Shown here: in pieces, positions 1 to 8,520 of the stretch
Layout: each line of letters begins with the position of its first letter
Numbering within the stretch: the stretch's first letter is position 1
DNA from: Pontibacter mangrovi
GTDB taxonomy: Bacteria > Bacteroidota > Bacteroidia > Cytophagales > Hymenobacteraceae
Assembly (NCBI RefSeq): GCF_006385705.1
Contig: NZ_VFRQ01000005.1
Coordinates: forward strand, 62,001 to 126,000
DNA length: 64,000 bases
Direction: 5' to 3'
Position numbers and translations under genes: made by a program
Notes under the pieces: model-generated
What the model was told of the DNA's origin: nothing
The model's database searches: none
What the model saw: only the letters and a program-made list of their open reading frames with translations

Positions 1-1043
1 CTACTAAAGGAGCAGTCGCCGATGTTGAAGAACACCTGCAGGAACTGCTGCACCCTCTTCCACTGCATGGTGGCGCCTCTGGCGTGCGAGAGATAGTAGG
101 CGGAGTAGGCGTCAGCCATTAGCTCTGTTCTGCGGGTGGCCTCCGGGCTATCCTCACTTCCAAACAGGTTAAGCTCATACTGGATCTGGTGGGCAAACTC
201 GTGGGCAAGTATGGCTTGCGGGGCCACGTCGCTGTAGCCAACTGCGGCAAAAGCGTCCATGATGCCGTCACCCATGATAATCTTGTCCGGGATGGTGCCA
301 TACGGGCCAAAGTTGAACCCTTGGAGTGCAAAGGCATTGAAGGTGAAAATAGGGTGATCGCCGCCCCTTAGCTGAGGAATTCCGCTGGCCAGTTCTACCA
401 TAGCGTCGGCATACACCGCGGCCATTGCTGGCGGCATGCCATAAACCGCCTCGTAGGTACGTGCAACTTTGGCTTTGTTCGTCAGCATGCTGCCATGCAT
501 GGCTGCCAGCACAATATCCTCCGACGATATATCCCAGAAGCGCTGCAGGTCTTTAAAGGCTTTGGTTACCTGCTTGGTATACTGCCCTTTCACGCCGTAA
601 TATTGGTTATCAGAGCTGTTCTCAAACACCAGGGCATCATAGGTGGGTAAGTCCAGGGCAGCAAGATTCAGGGCAAACGCGATGTTAGGGTCTAACCTTC
701 CGTTCGCGTCGAACCAGTCGGCCAGCTGCTCGTCCAGCCACAGGCTGGTGGCAGTGTTTGCGTCACAGTTGGGGTCCTCCTCTATGGCAAGGGCCCGGTT
801 CACCATGCTGCGGTACTGTGGGTCCGGGTTTGACAAAAGAACAGTGCTGTGCTGGAGCCGCTCTTCAAATCCCTCCGGCAGGGAGGCGCGGAGCGCATCA
901 GCGTTAATCTGCAGTTCGGAAGAGTGCTGGGCGGAAAAGCCCGCTGTGGCTGGGCTGGTGATGCTTTCCGGTTCCTTCTCGCAGCCCGTCAGGATGAAAA
1001 AAGAAAAGGCAATGCCTGTCGTGATTAGTTTAAGGTGCTTCAT
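1..1043 (-). CDS. Zinc-metallopeptidase-like lipoprotein, C-terminus cut by window edge
   Basis: Open reading frame of about 347 codons starting at ATG 1043 and running off the left edge without a stop. The first 21 residues form a lipoprotein signal (hydrophobic stretch ending L-T-G-C, Cys21), so the product should be anchored in the envelope. Residues 281-285 read HEFAH, an HExxH zinc-binding motif. It is followed at residue 307 by Glu in the context ELMADAYSAYY, which fits the third ligand of a gluzincin-type peptidase and resembles putative neutral zinc metallopeptidases of Bacteroidota. The substrate cannot be told. The 250 bp upstream are AT-rich and presumably hold the promoter. The catalytic motif and lipobox are seen; activity is inferred. 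Confidence 0.75.
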   Translation of the reverse strand, partial: MKHLKLITTGIAFSFFILTGCEKEPESITSPATAGFSAQHSSELQINADALRASLPEGFEERLQHSTVLLSNPDPQYRSMVNRALAIEEDPNCDANTATSLWLDEQLADWFDANGRLDPNIAFALNLAALDLPTYDALVFENSSDNQYYGVKGQYTKQVTKAFKDLQRFWDISSEDIVLAAMHGSMLTNKAKVARTYEAVYGMPPAMAAVYADAMVELASGIPQLRGGDHPIFTFNAFALQGFNFGPYGTIPDKIIMGDGIMDAFAAVGYSDVAPQAILAHEFAHQIQYELNLFGSEDSPEATRRTELMADAYSAYYLSHARGATMQWKRVQQFLQVFFNIGDCSFS

Positions 1044-1294
1044 AAAACTAATAAAATTGGTTAGATAAATAATTGAAGAAAAGCGCGTTTAAAGAGCTTC
1101 CGAAGATGTTACGGAATTTATGCTCTTAGTTTCAGATAATGTATTATTGGTTATATCGTATACCGCAGAAGGGCACGTTTAGTTCCAATAATTATACTTT
1201 ATCTTTATTCTTTATTGATTATCTAGCCAATTATTAATTTTGAAGCTTATTGTATTTTTAATAGGGTAGGAATATTTAAGTTCTGTTATTTAGA

Positions 1295-2197
1295 TTAAGT
1301 GATTGATTTACTGTATTTTAGTGATGATTCAGCCGCGCCTACCTGCAGGGTTGCCTCACGGCCGCACACCAGTGCCAGGTTGTCGGGCTCGTGGCCGGTC
1401 GGGAAGCCGTAGCAAACCGGGTAAGTATACTTGGCTGTGTGCTCCGCTATGATTTCGTAAACGTTCTTGCCGAATGGGTCAGCATTATCCTTCATGTCGC
1501 TGAAGTGGCCTACAAGCAAGCCTGCCAGGTCGTCCAGTTTGCCGGCGCGGGAGAGATGCACCATCATGCGGTCTATGTTGTAGAGGTACTCGTCCACATC
1601 CTCCAGAAACAGAATTTTGCCGCGTGTGCTGAAGTCGGAGCGGGTGCCGGATACGTTGTGCAGCAGCGCCAGATTGCCCCCAATCAGCTGACCGGTGCCG
1701 GTGCCGGTGCGGTTAAACGCATGCGGTGCCACCTCATACGTCACATCCTCGCCAAACAATATGCTACGCAGGCTGCCTATAGCCTCCTCGGTGCCGGAAG
1801 GGAAGAGCATGGGCATGATGCCGTGTATACTTTCAAGGCCTAAACTGTGGATGTGGCAAAGCAGGGACGTGATATCGCTGAATCCGACCACCCACTTCGG
1901 CTGCTCCTGGAAACGGCTGAAGTCTACCTGGTCGAGGATGCGGGTGGTGCCGTAGCCGCCGCGGGCACAGATAACAGCTTTGATGTCCGGCCTGTCCAGG
2001 GCCTGCTGCAAATCCTGCAGGCGAAGCGCATCGTCGCCGGCAAACATGCCGTGCGCGGCGCCTACCGACGGGCCTACCTCCACTTCCAAACCCCAACGCT
2101 GCAACACCTCAACGGCAGGGGCAATGGCTTCGCGGTCTATTTTGCGGGCAGTGGCGATAATGGCGATTTTGTCGCCGGGGCGTAGGCTCGGAATCAT
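1295..2197 (-). CDS. ldcA: Muramoyltetrapeptide LD-carboxypeptidase (peptidase S66)
   Basis: 300 aa, the usual S66 length. The family removes the terminal D-Ala from peptidoglycan tetrapeptides during cell-wall recycling. Family landmarks are present: N-terminal LRPGDKIAIIATA, ARGGYG (the S66 nucleotide-like loop), GFSDITSLL carrying the nucleophile Ser, FLEDVDEYLYNIDRM with the catalytic Glu, and GFPTGHEPDNLAL with the catalytic His. The start is ATG 2197. No signal peptide is seen, so the enzyme is probably cytoplasmic. It is divergent from the AbgT-type transporter gene, with 191 bp between; a shared control region is possible but no perfect promoter is visible. Confidence 0.92.
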   Translation of the reverse strand: MIPSLRPGDKIAIIATARKIDREAIAPAVEVLQRWGLEVEVGPSVGAAHGMFAGDDALRLQDLQQALDRPDIKAVICARGGYGTTRILDQVDFSRFQEQPKWVVGFSDITSLLCHIHSLGLESIHGIMPMLFPSGTEEAIGSLRSILFGEDVTYEVAPHAFNRTGTGTGQLIGGNLALLHNVSGTRSDFSTRGKILFLEDVDEYLYNIDRMMVHLSRAGKLDDLAGLLVGHFSDMKDNADPFGKNVYEIIAEHTAKYTYPVCYGFPTGHEPDNLALVCGREATLQVGAAESSLKYSKSIT

Positions 2198-2388
2198 ACT
2201 TTATACTTGCTTTGGCTTTTGGCTAAGGTAGCATTTTTATGCCAAATTTGCGAACACGGCAATTTTTAGCCATTTTCGGACACAGTTTAGGGCAGGCGCA
2301 AGCTCCTCGGAACAAGGTAACTTACAAAGGCTTGCGGCAACGCCTGTGGCCCGGCGTAAGTTAGGCTCACCTCATCAACCAACCTTTT

Positions 2389-3915
2389 ATGACACAAGTA
2401 CAAAAGAAAAAGTCCGGCGTGGACAAGTTCCTGTCGGTAGTGGAGCGGATAGGCAATGCGCTGCCGCACCCGGCCACCCTGTTTGCCGGCTTTGCCCTGC
2501 TGGTGGTGGTGCTCTCGTGGGTGGCCAGCCAGTTTGATATGGCGGTGGTGCACCCCGGCACCGGCGAGACCGTGACGCCCGTGAACCTGCTTTCAAGGGA
2601 AGGCCTGCACATGATCCTGACCCGCATGGTGACCAATTTTACGAGTTTTGCGCCGCTGGGCACGGTGCTGGTGTCGCTGCTGGGCATTGGCATTGCCGAG
2701 GGTACGGGGCTGATAGGGGCGGTGCTGCGGCTGGTGGTGCTGTCGTCGCCGAAGCGCCTGCTCACGTTTGTGATCGTATTTGCGGGCGTGCTGTCGAACA
2801 CGGCCTCAGAGGTAGGGTATGTGCTGCTGGTGCCGCTGGCGGCGGTTATCTTTCTGGCTGCGGGCCGGCACCCGCTGGCCGGCTTGGCTGCTGCCTTTGC
2901 CGGTGTGTCGGGTGGCTACAGCGCTAACCTTTTGCTGGGCACCGTAGACCCGCTGCTGGCCGGTTTATCTACCGAGGCGGCTAAGATCATAAATCCGGAC
3001 TATGCGGTAAACCCGGCTGCCAACTATTATTTCATGTTCGTGTCCACGTTTATTGTGGCTGGGCTGGGCACCTGGGTAACCGAGAAGGTGGTGATACCGC
3101 GCCTGGGCGAGTATGAGGGGGACGAGAAGCCGGAAAGCATTGACCGGCTTAGTACGCAGGAGAAGCGCGGCATGCTGTACGCAAGCATAGCAGTGCTGCT
3201 GATGGTGGCCTTTATACTTGGCGGGCTTATCCCGGAGGGCGGCTACCTGCGCGACCCCGAAACAAATGAGATTCTGCACTCGCCGTTTATGTCGGGCATC
3301 GTGGCCTTTATCTTTCTCCTTGCAGGCGTAGCGGGCATAGCTTACGGCGTTGGCGCCAAAACCATTAAAAACGACAGCGACGTGATGCGCGGCATGGCAA
3401 AATCCATGGAAACGCTGGGCTCCTACATCGTGCTGGTGTTTTTCGCGGCGCAGTTCGTGGCTTACTTCAACTGGACTAACCTCGGGCTGATACTGGCCAT
3501 CAACGGGGCAGATGCCCTGAAAACGATGGGCCTGAGCGGCATTCCGCTGATGATCATGTTTATACTTGTGGCGGCTTCCATTAACATGGTGATGGGCTCG
3601 GCCTCGGCCAAGTGGGCAATTATGGCGCCCGTGTTCATTCCTATGTTCATGCTGCTGGGCTATACCCCGGAGTTCACGCAAACCGCCTACCGCATCGGCG
3701 ACAGCGTTACCAATATTATCTCGCCGATGATGTCTTACTTTGCCCTGATCGTGGCCTTTATACAGCGCTACGACAAAAACGCCGGCATCGGAACGGTTAT
3801 CTCCACCATGCTGCCATACTCTGTCGCGTTTCTGATAGGCTGGGTCATCCTGTTCATCGGGTGGGTACTGCTGGATTTGCCTATCGGCCCGGGAGCAGAG
3901 CTGTACATGCCGTAA
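2389..3915 (+). CDS. AbgT-family transporter
   Basis: 508 aa integral membrane protein with about a dozen hydrophobic segments. AbgT-family proteins import p-aminobenzoyl-glutamate or export sulfonamide-like antimetabolites using ion gradients. Recognisable features are the N-terminal [17 protein letters not shown], the [17 protein letters not shown] segment, [18 protein letters not shown], and the [15 protein letters not shown] segment near residues 400-415, all typical of the family. It ends at a bidirectional terminator shared with the convergent outer-membrane protein gene. Transport direction and substrate cannot be read from sequence. Confidence 0.92.
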   Translation: MTQVQKKKSGVDKFLSVVERIGNALPHPATLFAGFALLVVVLSWVASQFDMAVVHPGTGETVTPVNLLSREGLHMILTRMVTNFTSFAPLGTVLVSLLGIGIAEGTGLIGAVLRLVVLSSPKRLLTFVIVFAGVLSNTASEVGYVLLVPLAAVIFLAAGRHPLAGLAAAFAGVSGGYSANLLLGTVDPLLAGLSTEAAKIINPDYAVNPAANYYFMFVSTFIVAGLGTWVTEKVVIPRLGEYEGDEKPESIDRLSTQEKRGMLYASIAVLLMVAFILGGLIPEGGYLRDPETNEILHSPFMSGIVAFIFLLAGVAGIAYGVGAKTIKNDSDVMRGMAKSMETLGSYIVLVFFAAQFVAYFNWTNLGLILAINGADALKTMGLSGIPLMIMFILVAASINMVMGSASAKWAIMAPVFIPMFMLLGYTPEFTQTAYRIGDSVTNIISPMMSYFALIVAFIQRYDKNAGIGTVISTMLPYSVAFLIGWVILFIGWVLLDLPIGPGAELYMP

Positions 3916-3945
3916 CCTGAGGTAGAATCAAACAAGAATTGCTAT

Positions 3946-3993
3946 AAAGTATAAAAGCCGCGGGAACTGATACTCCTGCGGCTTTTATACTTT
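3946..3993. terminator. Bidirectional terminator between AbgT gene and OMP gene
   Basis: Near-perfect inverted repeat. The left arm 3946-3965 begins AAAGTATAAAAGCCGC and the right arm 3974-3993 ends GCGGCTTTTATACTTT, with an 8-nt loop. The A and T tracts inside the arms let it work in both directions between the two convergent genes. Both outer arms carry the AAGTATA/TATACTT word that is abundant across the window. Confidence 0.85.
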
Positions 3994-4009
3994 CAGAAGT
4001 TGCTGCCCT

Positions 4010-4618
4010 CTACTGAATCAGCTTTAGCCCCAGGCTCACCAGAAACTGTTCGTTTCTCACTTTGCCGCTGCTCTCGCGGGCCGGGTTGGTAAAGTCGCGG
4101 GCAATGCGCTCGTAGCGCAGGTCCAGGGTTAGGGCGCCAATATCTACGCCCACGCCGGCCTGGTAGCCCCAGTCGGAGCTGTTGTAGTAATCTTTTATAC
4201 TTTGGCCGTCTTCTGTGGCCGAGAGCAGCATCGAGGCAACCGGACCGGCCTGTACCCTGGCCACTTTCAGGAAGCTGAGCCCCACCAGCAGCGGCACGTC
4301 CAGGCGGTTAAACCGAAACTTTTCCACGCGCACGCTGGTGCTGGTATTATCGTCGGACACTGCTACCTTGCCGCCTGTGGTAGAAAGTATAGCTTCGGGC
4401 TGCAGCACCAGGCCCAGCAGCTGCAGCCGCGTGAAGGCGCCGGCATGGTAGCCGGTAATATTTTCCGGGTTGGCATAGCGTAGCGGCTCGTTTTGCAGGT
4501 CGCTCAGCTTTACGTTGGAGGAACTCACGCCGGCCTTCACCCCGGCCTGAAAGATTTGTGCGGACGCCGCGGCGCTTACCGCCAGCACGCAAATTATGGT
4601 TAAAAATAGCTTTCTCAT
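4010..4618 (-). CDS. Outer-membrane beta-barrel (porin-family/PorT-like) protein
   Basis: 202 aa with a clear Sec signal peptide (about 20 residues, ending A-S-A-Q). The mature part is a run of short alternating-polarity strands with G-x-K-x-G and aromatic girdle patterns, and ends in a hydrophobic strand (FLVSLGLKLIQ). This is the layout of the small eight-stranded outer-membrane proteins common in Bacteroidota. Function is unknown. It has a long 5' leader holding a minus-strand terminator-like hairpin at 4690-4718, so expression may be attenuated. Confidence 0.75.
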   Translation of the reverse strand: MRKLFLTIICVLAVSAAASAQIFQAGVKAGVSSSNVKLSDLQNEPLRYANPENITGYHAGAFTRLQLLGLVLQPEAILSTTGGKVAVSDDNTSTSVRVEKFRFNRLDVPLLVGLSFLKVARVQAGPVASMLLSATEDGQSIKDYYNSSDWGYQAGVGVDIGALTLDLRYERIARDFTNPARESSGKVRNEQFLVSLGLKLIQ

Positions 4619-4689
4619 AATATAAAAGGAGTTTGGGGTTGGAGAGGCTGACTGAGGTGTTAACGCAGAGAGGGCAGGGCTTAGTACAT

Positions 4690-4718
4690 AAAAAAAGCCG
4701 TTCCTGCGGAGGAACGGC
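4690..4718 (-). terminator. Terminator-like hairpin in the leader of the OMP gene
   Basis: Arms GCCGTTCC (4697-4704) and GGAACGGC (4711-4718) with a 6-nt loop, followed on the minus strand by a run of seven T (4690-4696). It lies about 75 nt upstream of the OMP start codon, between a TATCTTTG -7 box (4809-4816) and that gene. It is therefore either an attenuator or the 3' end of a small RNA of about 110 nt. Confidence 0.55.
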
Positions 4719-4808
4719 TTCTGCCAATATATTCTATGGTTATAGAAAAAGATGGGGTTTTTATTTACATCTCACCTTAAACAAACACTCCCTTTGGCTA
4801 GTAGACTA

Positions 4809-4816
4809 CAAAGATA
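4809..4816 (-). promoter_or_regulatory. Candidate -7 box (TATCTTTG) for the OMP leader transcript
   Basis: On the minus strand this reads TATCTTTG, matching the Bacteroidota -7 consensus TANNTTTG. No good -33 TTTG is seen 18-20 nt upstream, so this is a weak call. Transcription would start near 4802 and meet the hairpin at 4690-4718. Confidence 0.3.
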
Positions 4817-5011
4817 AGAACTAAAGTTGTACCATCATTCTAAATTATACCAACTAACAACATTGCCGGTCCATTTGCATGTTTTTTTAGACAAACCCCT
4901 GTTCTGGCTCGATGAAAAAAATCTCATCTGCAGGCAAAACACTATGCGGAACCGTGATAACTATAAACTTGCCGCAATATTTATACTTTTGCAAAGCCTA
5001 ACCCCAATCCG

Positions 5012-5992
5012 ATGCGCCTGAGGTCTAAACCTGTACTTTGTAATTACTACGTTACCTACCGCTGTAACGCAAAGTGCTCGTTTTGTGATATTTGGGAGAA
5101 ACCCTCGCCTTACATTACGTTGGAGGATGTGGCCCGGAACCTGCGCGACCTGAAGCGGCTGGGGGTGCAGGTAGTAGACTTTACCGGCGGCGAGCCGCTG
5201 CTGCACCGCCAGATAGACCAGATGCTGGGCCTGGCGCACGACATGGGCTTCATCACCACGCTCACTACCAACGCCATGCTCTACCCCAAGCTGGCCCAGC
5301 GGCTAAAAGGCAAGGTAGACATGCTGCACTTCTCCCTCGACTCCGCCGATAAAGACGAGCACGACCGTGGCCGCGGCGTGGCCTGCTATGATTTTGTGAT
5401 GGAGTCGATACAGGTGGCGCGGGAGCTGGGCGAGCGGCCGGACATCCTCTTCACGGTGTTCCGGCACAACCTGCACCAGTTGGAGGAGGTGTACCAGAAA
5501 ATCATTCTCCCGAACAAGCTCGTGCTCATACTTAACCCTGCTTTTGAGTATAACGAGGTGGATGCAGGCGAGCGACTGACGGCGGAGGAACTGCGCTACC
5601 TGAGCGAATTTGGTAAGCGCAGGCAAGTATACCTGAACGAGGGCTTTGTGCAGCTGCGGCTGGATGGCGGCAACAAAACGGCCAAACCCGTATGCAAGGC
5701 CGCCAGCACCACGCTGGTCATCTCGCCGGAGAACGAGCTTATACTTCCCTGCTACCACCTCGGCGCCCAAAGCTTCCCGATCAGCGGCAACTTGCATGAT
5801 GTATACCTGAGCCAGGAAGTAGAGGAACTGAAGCGGCAGGAGGGAAGGCTGCCCGCCTGTGAGGGCTGCACCATCAACTGCTACATGCAGCCCAGCTTTG
5901 CCGTAGAAATGAACAAGTACTTTTGGAAAGCCCTACCCAGCACCTTAAAGTATAACTACCTGAAAGGAACGTGGAAACGGTTAATTGTTTAA
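5012..5992 (+). CDS. Radical SAM protein with C-terminal cysteine cluster
   Basis: 326 aa. The radical SAM motif CxxxCxxC is at Cys18/22/25 (CNAKCSFC), followed by DFTGGEPLLH, the GGE motif that binds the S-adenosylmethionine amino group. Extra cysteines occur in KPVCKAAS, LPCYHL and CEGCTINC near the C-terminus, suggesting a SPASM/Twitch-like auxiliary Fe-S cluster. Such enzymes often modify peptides or cofactors. No precursor peptide or partner gene is adjacent, so the substrate is unknown. A TACTTTTG -7-like box lies at 4984-4991, about 20 nt before the ATG. The stop codon falls inside a TTAATTGTT repeat. Confidence 0.85.
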   Translation: MRLRSKPVLCNYYVTYRCNAKCSFCDIWEKPSPYITLEDVARNLRDLKRLGVQVVDFTGGEPLLHRQIDQMLGLAHDMGFITTLTTNAMLYPKLAQRLKGKVDMLHFSLDSADKDEHDRGRGVACYDFVMESIQVARELGERPDILFTVFRHNLHQLEEVYQKIILPNKLVLILNPAFEYNEVDAGERLTAEELRYLSEFGKRRQVYLNEGFVQLRLDGGNKTAKPVCKAASTTLVISPENELILPCYHLGAQSFPISGNLHDVYLSQEVEELKRQEGRLPACEGCTINCYMQPSFAVEMNKYFWKALPSTLKYNYLKGTWKRLIV

Positions 5993-6190
5993 TTGTTGTA
6001 TTGTTAAATTGTTAACTCAGGAAATGAAGTATAATTGTGGGGCCATCAGAAGTATAACCACGATAACATGGAGCTACAGAAGCAACTCAACTGATTACTC
6101 CGTAACTTTACCAAGCCAACAATTAAACCATTTAACAATTAAAAATTTACGAGGCCAACAATCAAACAATTTAACAACCAACAATTAAAA
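5981..6190. repeat. AT-rich TTAATTGTT-type direct and inverted repeats
   Basis: The gap between the radical SAM gene and the gamma-carbonic-anhydrase gene. The left block 5981-6015 (TTAATTGTTTAATTGTT... ) is an imperfect inverted copy of two tandem right blocks at about 6116-6150 and 6155-6190 (each CCAACAAT..AAAC..TTTAACAA). The left block begins inside the last codons of the radical SAM gene; the right one ends at the next start codon. No coding function is seen. Confidence 0.6.
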
Positions 6191-6192
6191 AT

Positions 6193-6708
6193 ATGCCAGT
6201 TATACTTCCGGTGAAGGGTGTGCGGCCGCAAATGGGCGAGGGCTGCTGGATTGCCGAAAACGCCACTTTGGTAGGCGACGTGGTGATGGGCGATGAGTGC
6301 TCGGTGTGGTTTAACGCCGTGATCCGTGGCGACGTGAACAGCATCCGCATCGGCAACAAAACAAATATTCAGGACGGGGCCGTGATCCACTGCACGTATG
6401 AGCGGGCGGCTACCACCATTGGCAACAACGTCTCCATTGGCCATAAGGCCATTGTGCACGGCTGCACGGTGCAGGATAATGCGCTGGTGGGCATGGGAGC
6501 AATTGTGATGGATAATGCCGTGGTGGGAGAGAACTGCATTATAGCGGCTGGTGCCATCGTTCTGGAAAACACGGTATGCGAGCCAGGGTGGATTTATGCC
6601 GGCATTCCGGCCAAAAAGATAAAGCAGCTGAGCCCGGAGCAGATAGAAGGACTTGCCCGAACGGCCAACAACTATGTGATGTACAGCGGCTGGTTCAGCG
6701 GGAAATAG
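6193..6708 (+). CDS. Gamma-carbonic-anhydrase-family hexapeptide-repeat protein (YrdA-like)
   Basis: 171 aa built almost wholly of left-handed beta-helix hexapeptide repeats ([LIV]GxxxxI), for example ATLVGDVVMG and VSIGHKAIVHGC, ending in the GIPAKKIKQLS helix typical of the YrdA/PaaY/gamma-CA group. The metal-binding His positions are plausible in the contexts VIHCT and IGHKAIVHGC. Family members are trimers binding Zn or Fe; many lack proven carbonic anhydrase activity. The start ATG 6193 follows an AT-rich repeat with no Shine-Dalgarno sequence. Confidence 0.88.
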   Translation: MPVILPVKGVRPQMGEGCWIAENATLVGDVVMGDECSVWFNAVIRGDVNSIRIGNKTNIQDGAVIHCTYERAATTIGNNVSIGHKAIVHGCTVQDNALVGMGAIVMDNAVVGENCIIAAGAIVLENTVCEPGWIYAGIPAKKIKQLSPEQIEGLARTANNYVMYSGWFSGK

Positions 6709-6793
6709 CAGTTCCTGGCTTGCCTGACCAAAAGATGTTGAGGCGTTGGGTAGAAGCGCGTAAAGCAGCGTGCTTTTACCCAACGACTCCTGC

Positions 6794-8107
6794 TTAGCTG
6801 ATCGCCTCCCGCTCCTCCTCGCGCACGGTAAGCAGCACCCAATCTACGCGGCGCTCCGACTTCTCAAGAATGCGGATGTCATACTCGTTCAGCGTTGTGG
6901 TCTCGTTCAGGTTATCCGGAATCTGGCCGTATACTACGTTTAACAGGCCACCAACCGTTTCGTAGTCCTCGCCCTCCGGCAGCGGATAAGGCAGAAAGTC
7001 GTTGGCGTCGGAGATGGCGGCGGACCCGTTCACTTTATACTCAAAATCGCTGATGCGCTCTACGAGCGGGGCCTCTTCGTCATACTCATCCTGTATCTCG
7101 CCCACCAGTTCCTCTATAATATCCTCTATCGTCACAATGCCCGACACACCGCCAAACTCGTCGGTGGCAATAGCCATGTGCATGTGGCGGCGCTGGAACT
7201 GCTTCAGCAAAAGGTTGATTTTCTTGGTCTCCGGCACAAAATAGGCAGGGCGCATCAGCTCCTCGATTACGATGGGCTTGCCCAGGCGCATAATGCTGAG
7301 GATGTCCTTCACGTACAGGATGCCCACAATGTTATCGGTGTTGCCGCTGTAAACAGGCAGGCGCGAGTAGCCCTCGTTAAAGATCACCTCCATCAGTTCA
7401 TCCTCCGGAATGTTTATGTCGATGGCAACCATCTTGGTGCGCGGCACCAGGATCTGCTTTACCATGCGCTCGTTAAACTGAAACACATTCTCGATAAGCT
7501 CGTGATGCGAGTCCTGGATGGCGCCGCCTTCCACGCTCTGTTCAAACAGCAGGCGCAGCTCTTCGGCGGTGTGCACCTCGGCCCCGTGCATGGGCTGTAT
7601 GCCCAAGCCGCGCAGCACCATGTTGGCCAGCCCGTTTAGCAGCCATATAAAAGGCCTGAAGAGGATATAAAAGAAGCGGAGCGGATAGGCCACGGCCAGG
7701 GCAGTGGACTCAGAGCGCTGAATGGCCAGCGACTTTGGCGCCAGCTCACCGAACACGATGTGCAGCACGGTGATAATGGCGAAGGAGATAGGCAGGGCAA
7801 TGGTATGGGCCAGCGCCTCGCTTCCCTGAAAACCAAAGGTATGCATCACGTTGATAACCAGTCTGGCCACCACACTCTCGCCAATCCAACCCAAACCCAG
7901 CGAGGCCAGCGTAATGCCCAGCTGCGTGGCCGAAAGGTATGCATCGAGGTGGGTGAGCATGTGCTGCGCCAGCTTGGCCATGGCGTTGCCCGCCTGTGCC
8001 TTTAGCTCTATCTGCGAGGAGCGCACTTTTACAATGGCAAACTCCGCCGCTACAAAGAAGCCGTTGAGCAGCACAAGGAATATCGTTAAGAGTATGTCGA
8101 GGATCAT
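6794..8107 (-). CDS. CNNM/CorC-HlyC family membrane protein with CBS pair
   Basis: About 438 aa from ATG 8107 (MILDILLTIF...). In order: an N-terminal DUF21/CNNM transmembrane domain with about four hydrophobic helices (residues 1-180), a CBS-domain pair (about 200-330, VPRTKMVAIDIN and GIVTIEDIIEELVGEI), and a C-terminal CorC_HlyC domain (VNGSAAISDANDFLP, GGLLNVVYGQIPD). These proteins are usually called hemolysin-like but are probably Mg2+ or other cation transport or sensing proteins. An upstream in-frame extension to 8194 has no family similarity and was not used. Confidence 0.9.
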   Translation of the reverse strand: MILDILLTIFLVLLNGFFVAAEFAIVKVRSSQIELKAQAGNAMAKLAQHMLTHLDAYLSATQLGITLASLGLGWIGESVVARLVINVMHTFGFQGSEALAHTIALPISFAIITVLHIVFGELAPKSLAIQRSESTALAVAYPLRFFYILFRPFIWLLNGLANMVLRGLGIQPMHGAEVHTAEELRLLFEQSVEGGAIQDSHHELIENVFQFNERMVKQILVPRTKMVAIDINIPEDELMEVIFNEGYSRLPVYSGNTDNIVGILYVKDILSIMRLGKPIVIEELMRPAYFVPETKKINLLLKQFQRRHMHMAIATDEFGGVSGIVTIEDIIEELVGEIQDEYDEEAPLVERISDFEYKVNGSAAISDANDFLPYPLPEGEDYETVGGLLNVVYGQIPDNLNETTTLNEYDIRILEKSERRVDWVLLTVREEEREAIS

Positions 8108-8520
8108 AGTGTCTGTTGGTGCCGTTTGTTTGCGGCAAAGCTGTAAAATTAATAAAATACGGGCTCGTTTTACAGTTGTATATGCCGGATGCACTATATT
8201 TTACGACCAAAAGCCGAATTAAGGCTACAAATGGTGATTGTTAAGTAAGTTTACAGGCAGAGGCTGCAGCATTTGGGCCATAGGCAGAAGTTTTTGCCAG
8301 GATGGATAAAAAAGAGGCTGCCGTGTGTTATAGTCCAGAAGCGGAGCGGCTGCCATACGGGGAGGGCCAGCCAGCGTTGAGGGTGCAAAACGGGTTGTTT
8401 AGCAAACAGCTGCCGGCCGCAAGCATAAATTGCATACTTTTGTAGTGCTTCAGACTAAAACAAGAACCAAAAAATATGTATGGCCGCCATTGTGCCGTAT
8501 AAAGTATAACTGTTTCATTT
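8108..8520. promoter_or_regulatory. Divergent intergenic region with dsbD -7 box
   Basis: 413 bp between the CNNM-type gene and dsbD. A TACTTTTG -7-like box on the plus strand at 8435-8442 would start dsbD transcription about 75 nt before its ATG; no matching -33 TTTG is seen. A 47-codon plus-strand ORF (8302-8445) overlaps this box and is not called as a gene. Confidence 0.3.

Noticed and set aside
8302..8445. 47-codon plus-strand ORF upstream of dsbD
   Set aside because: It ends inside the TACTTTTG -7 box of dsbD and has no recognisable family; chance ORF is the simpler reading.
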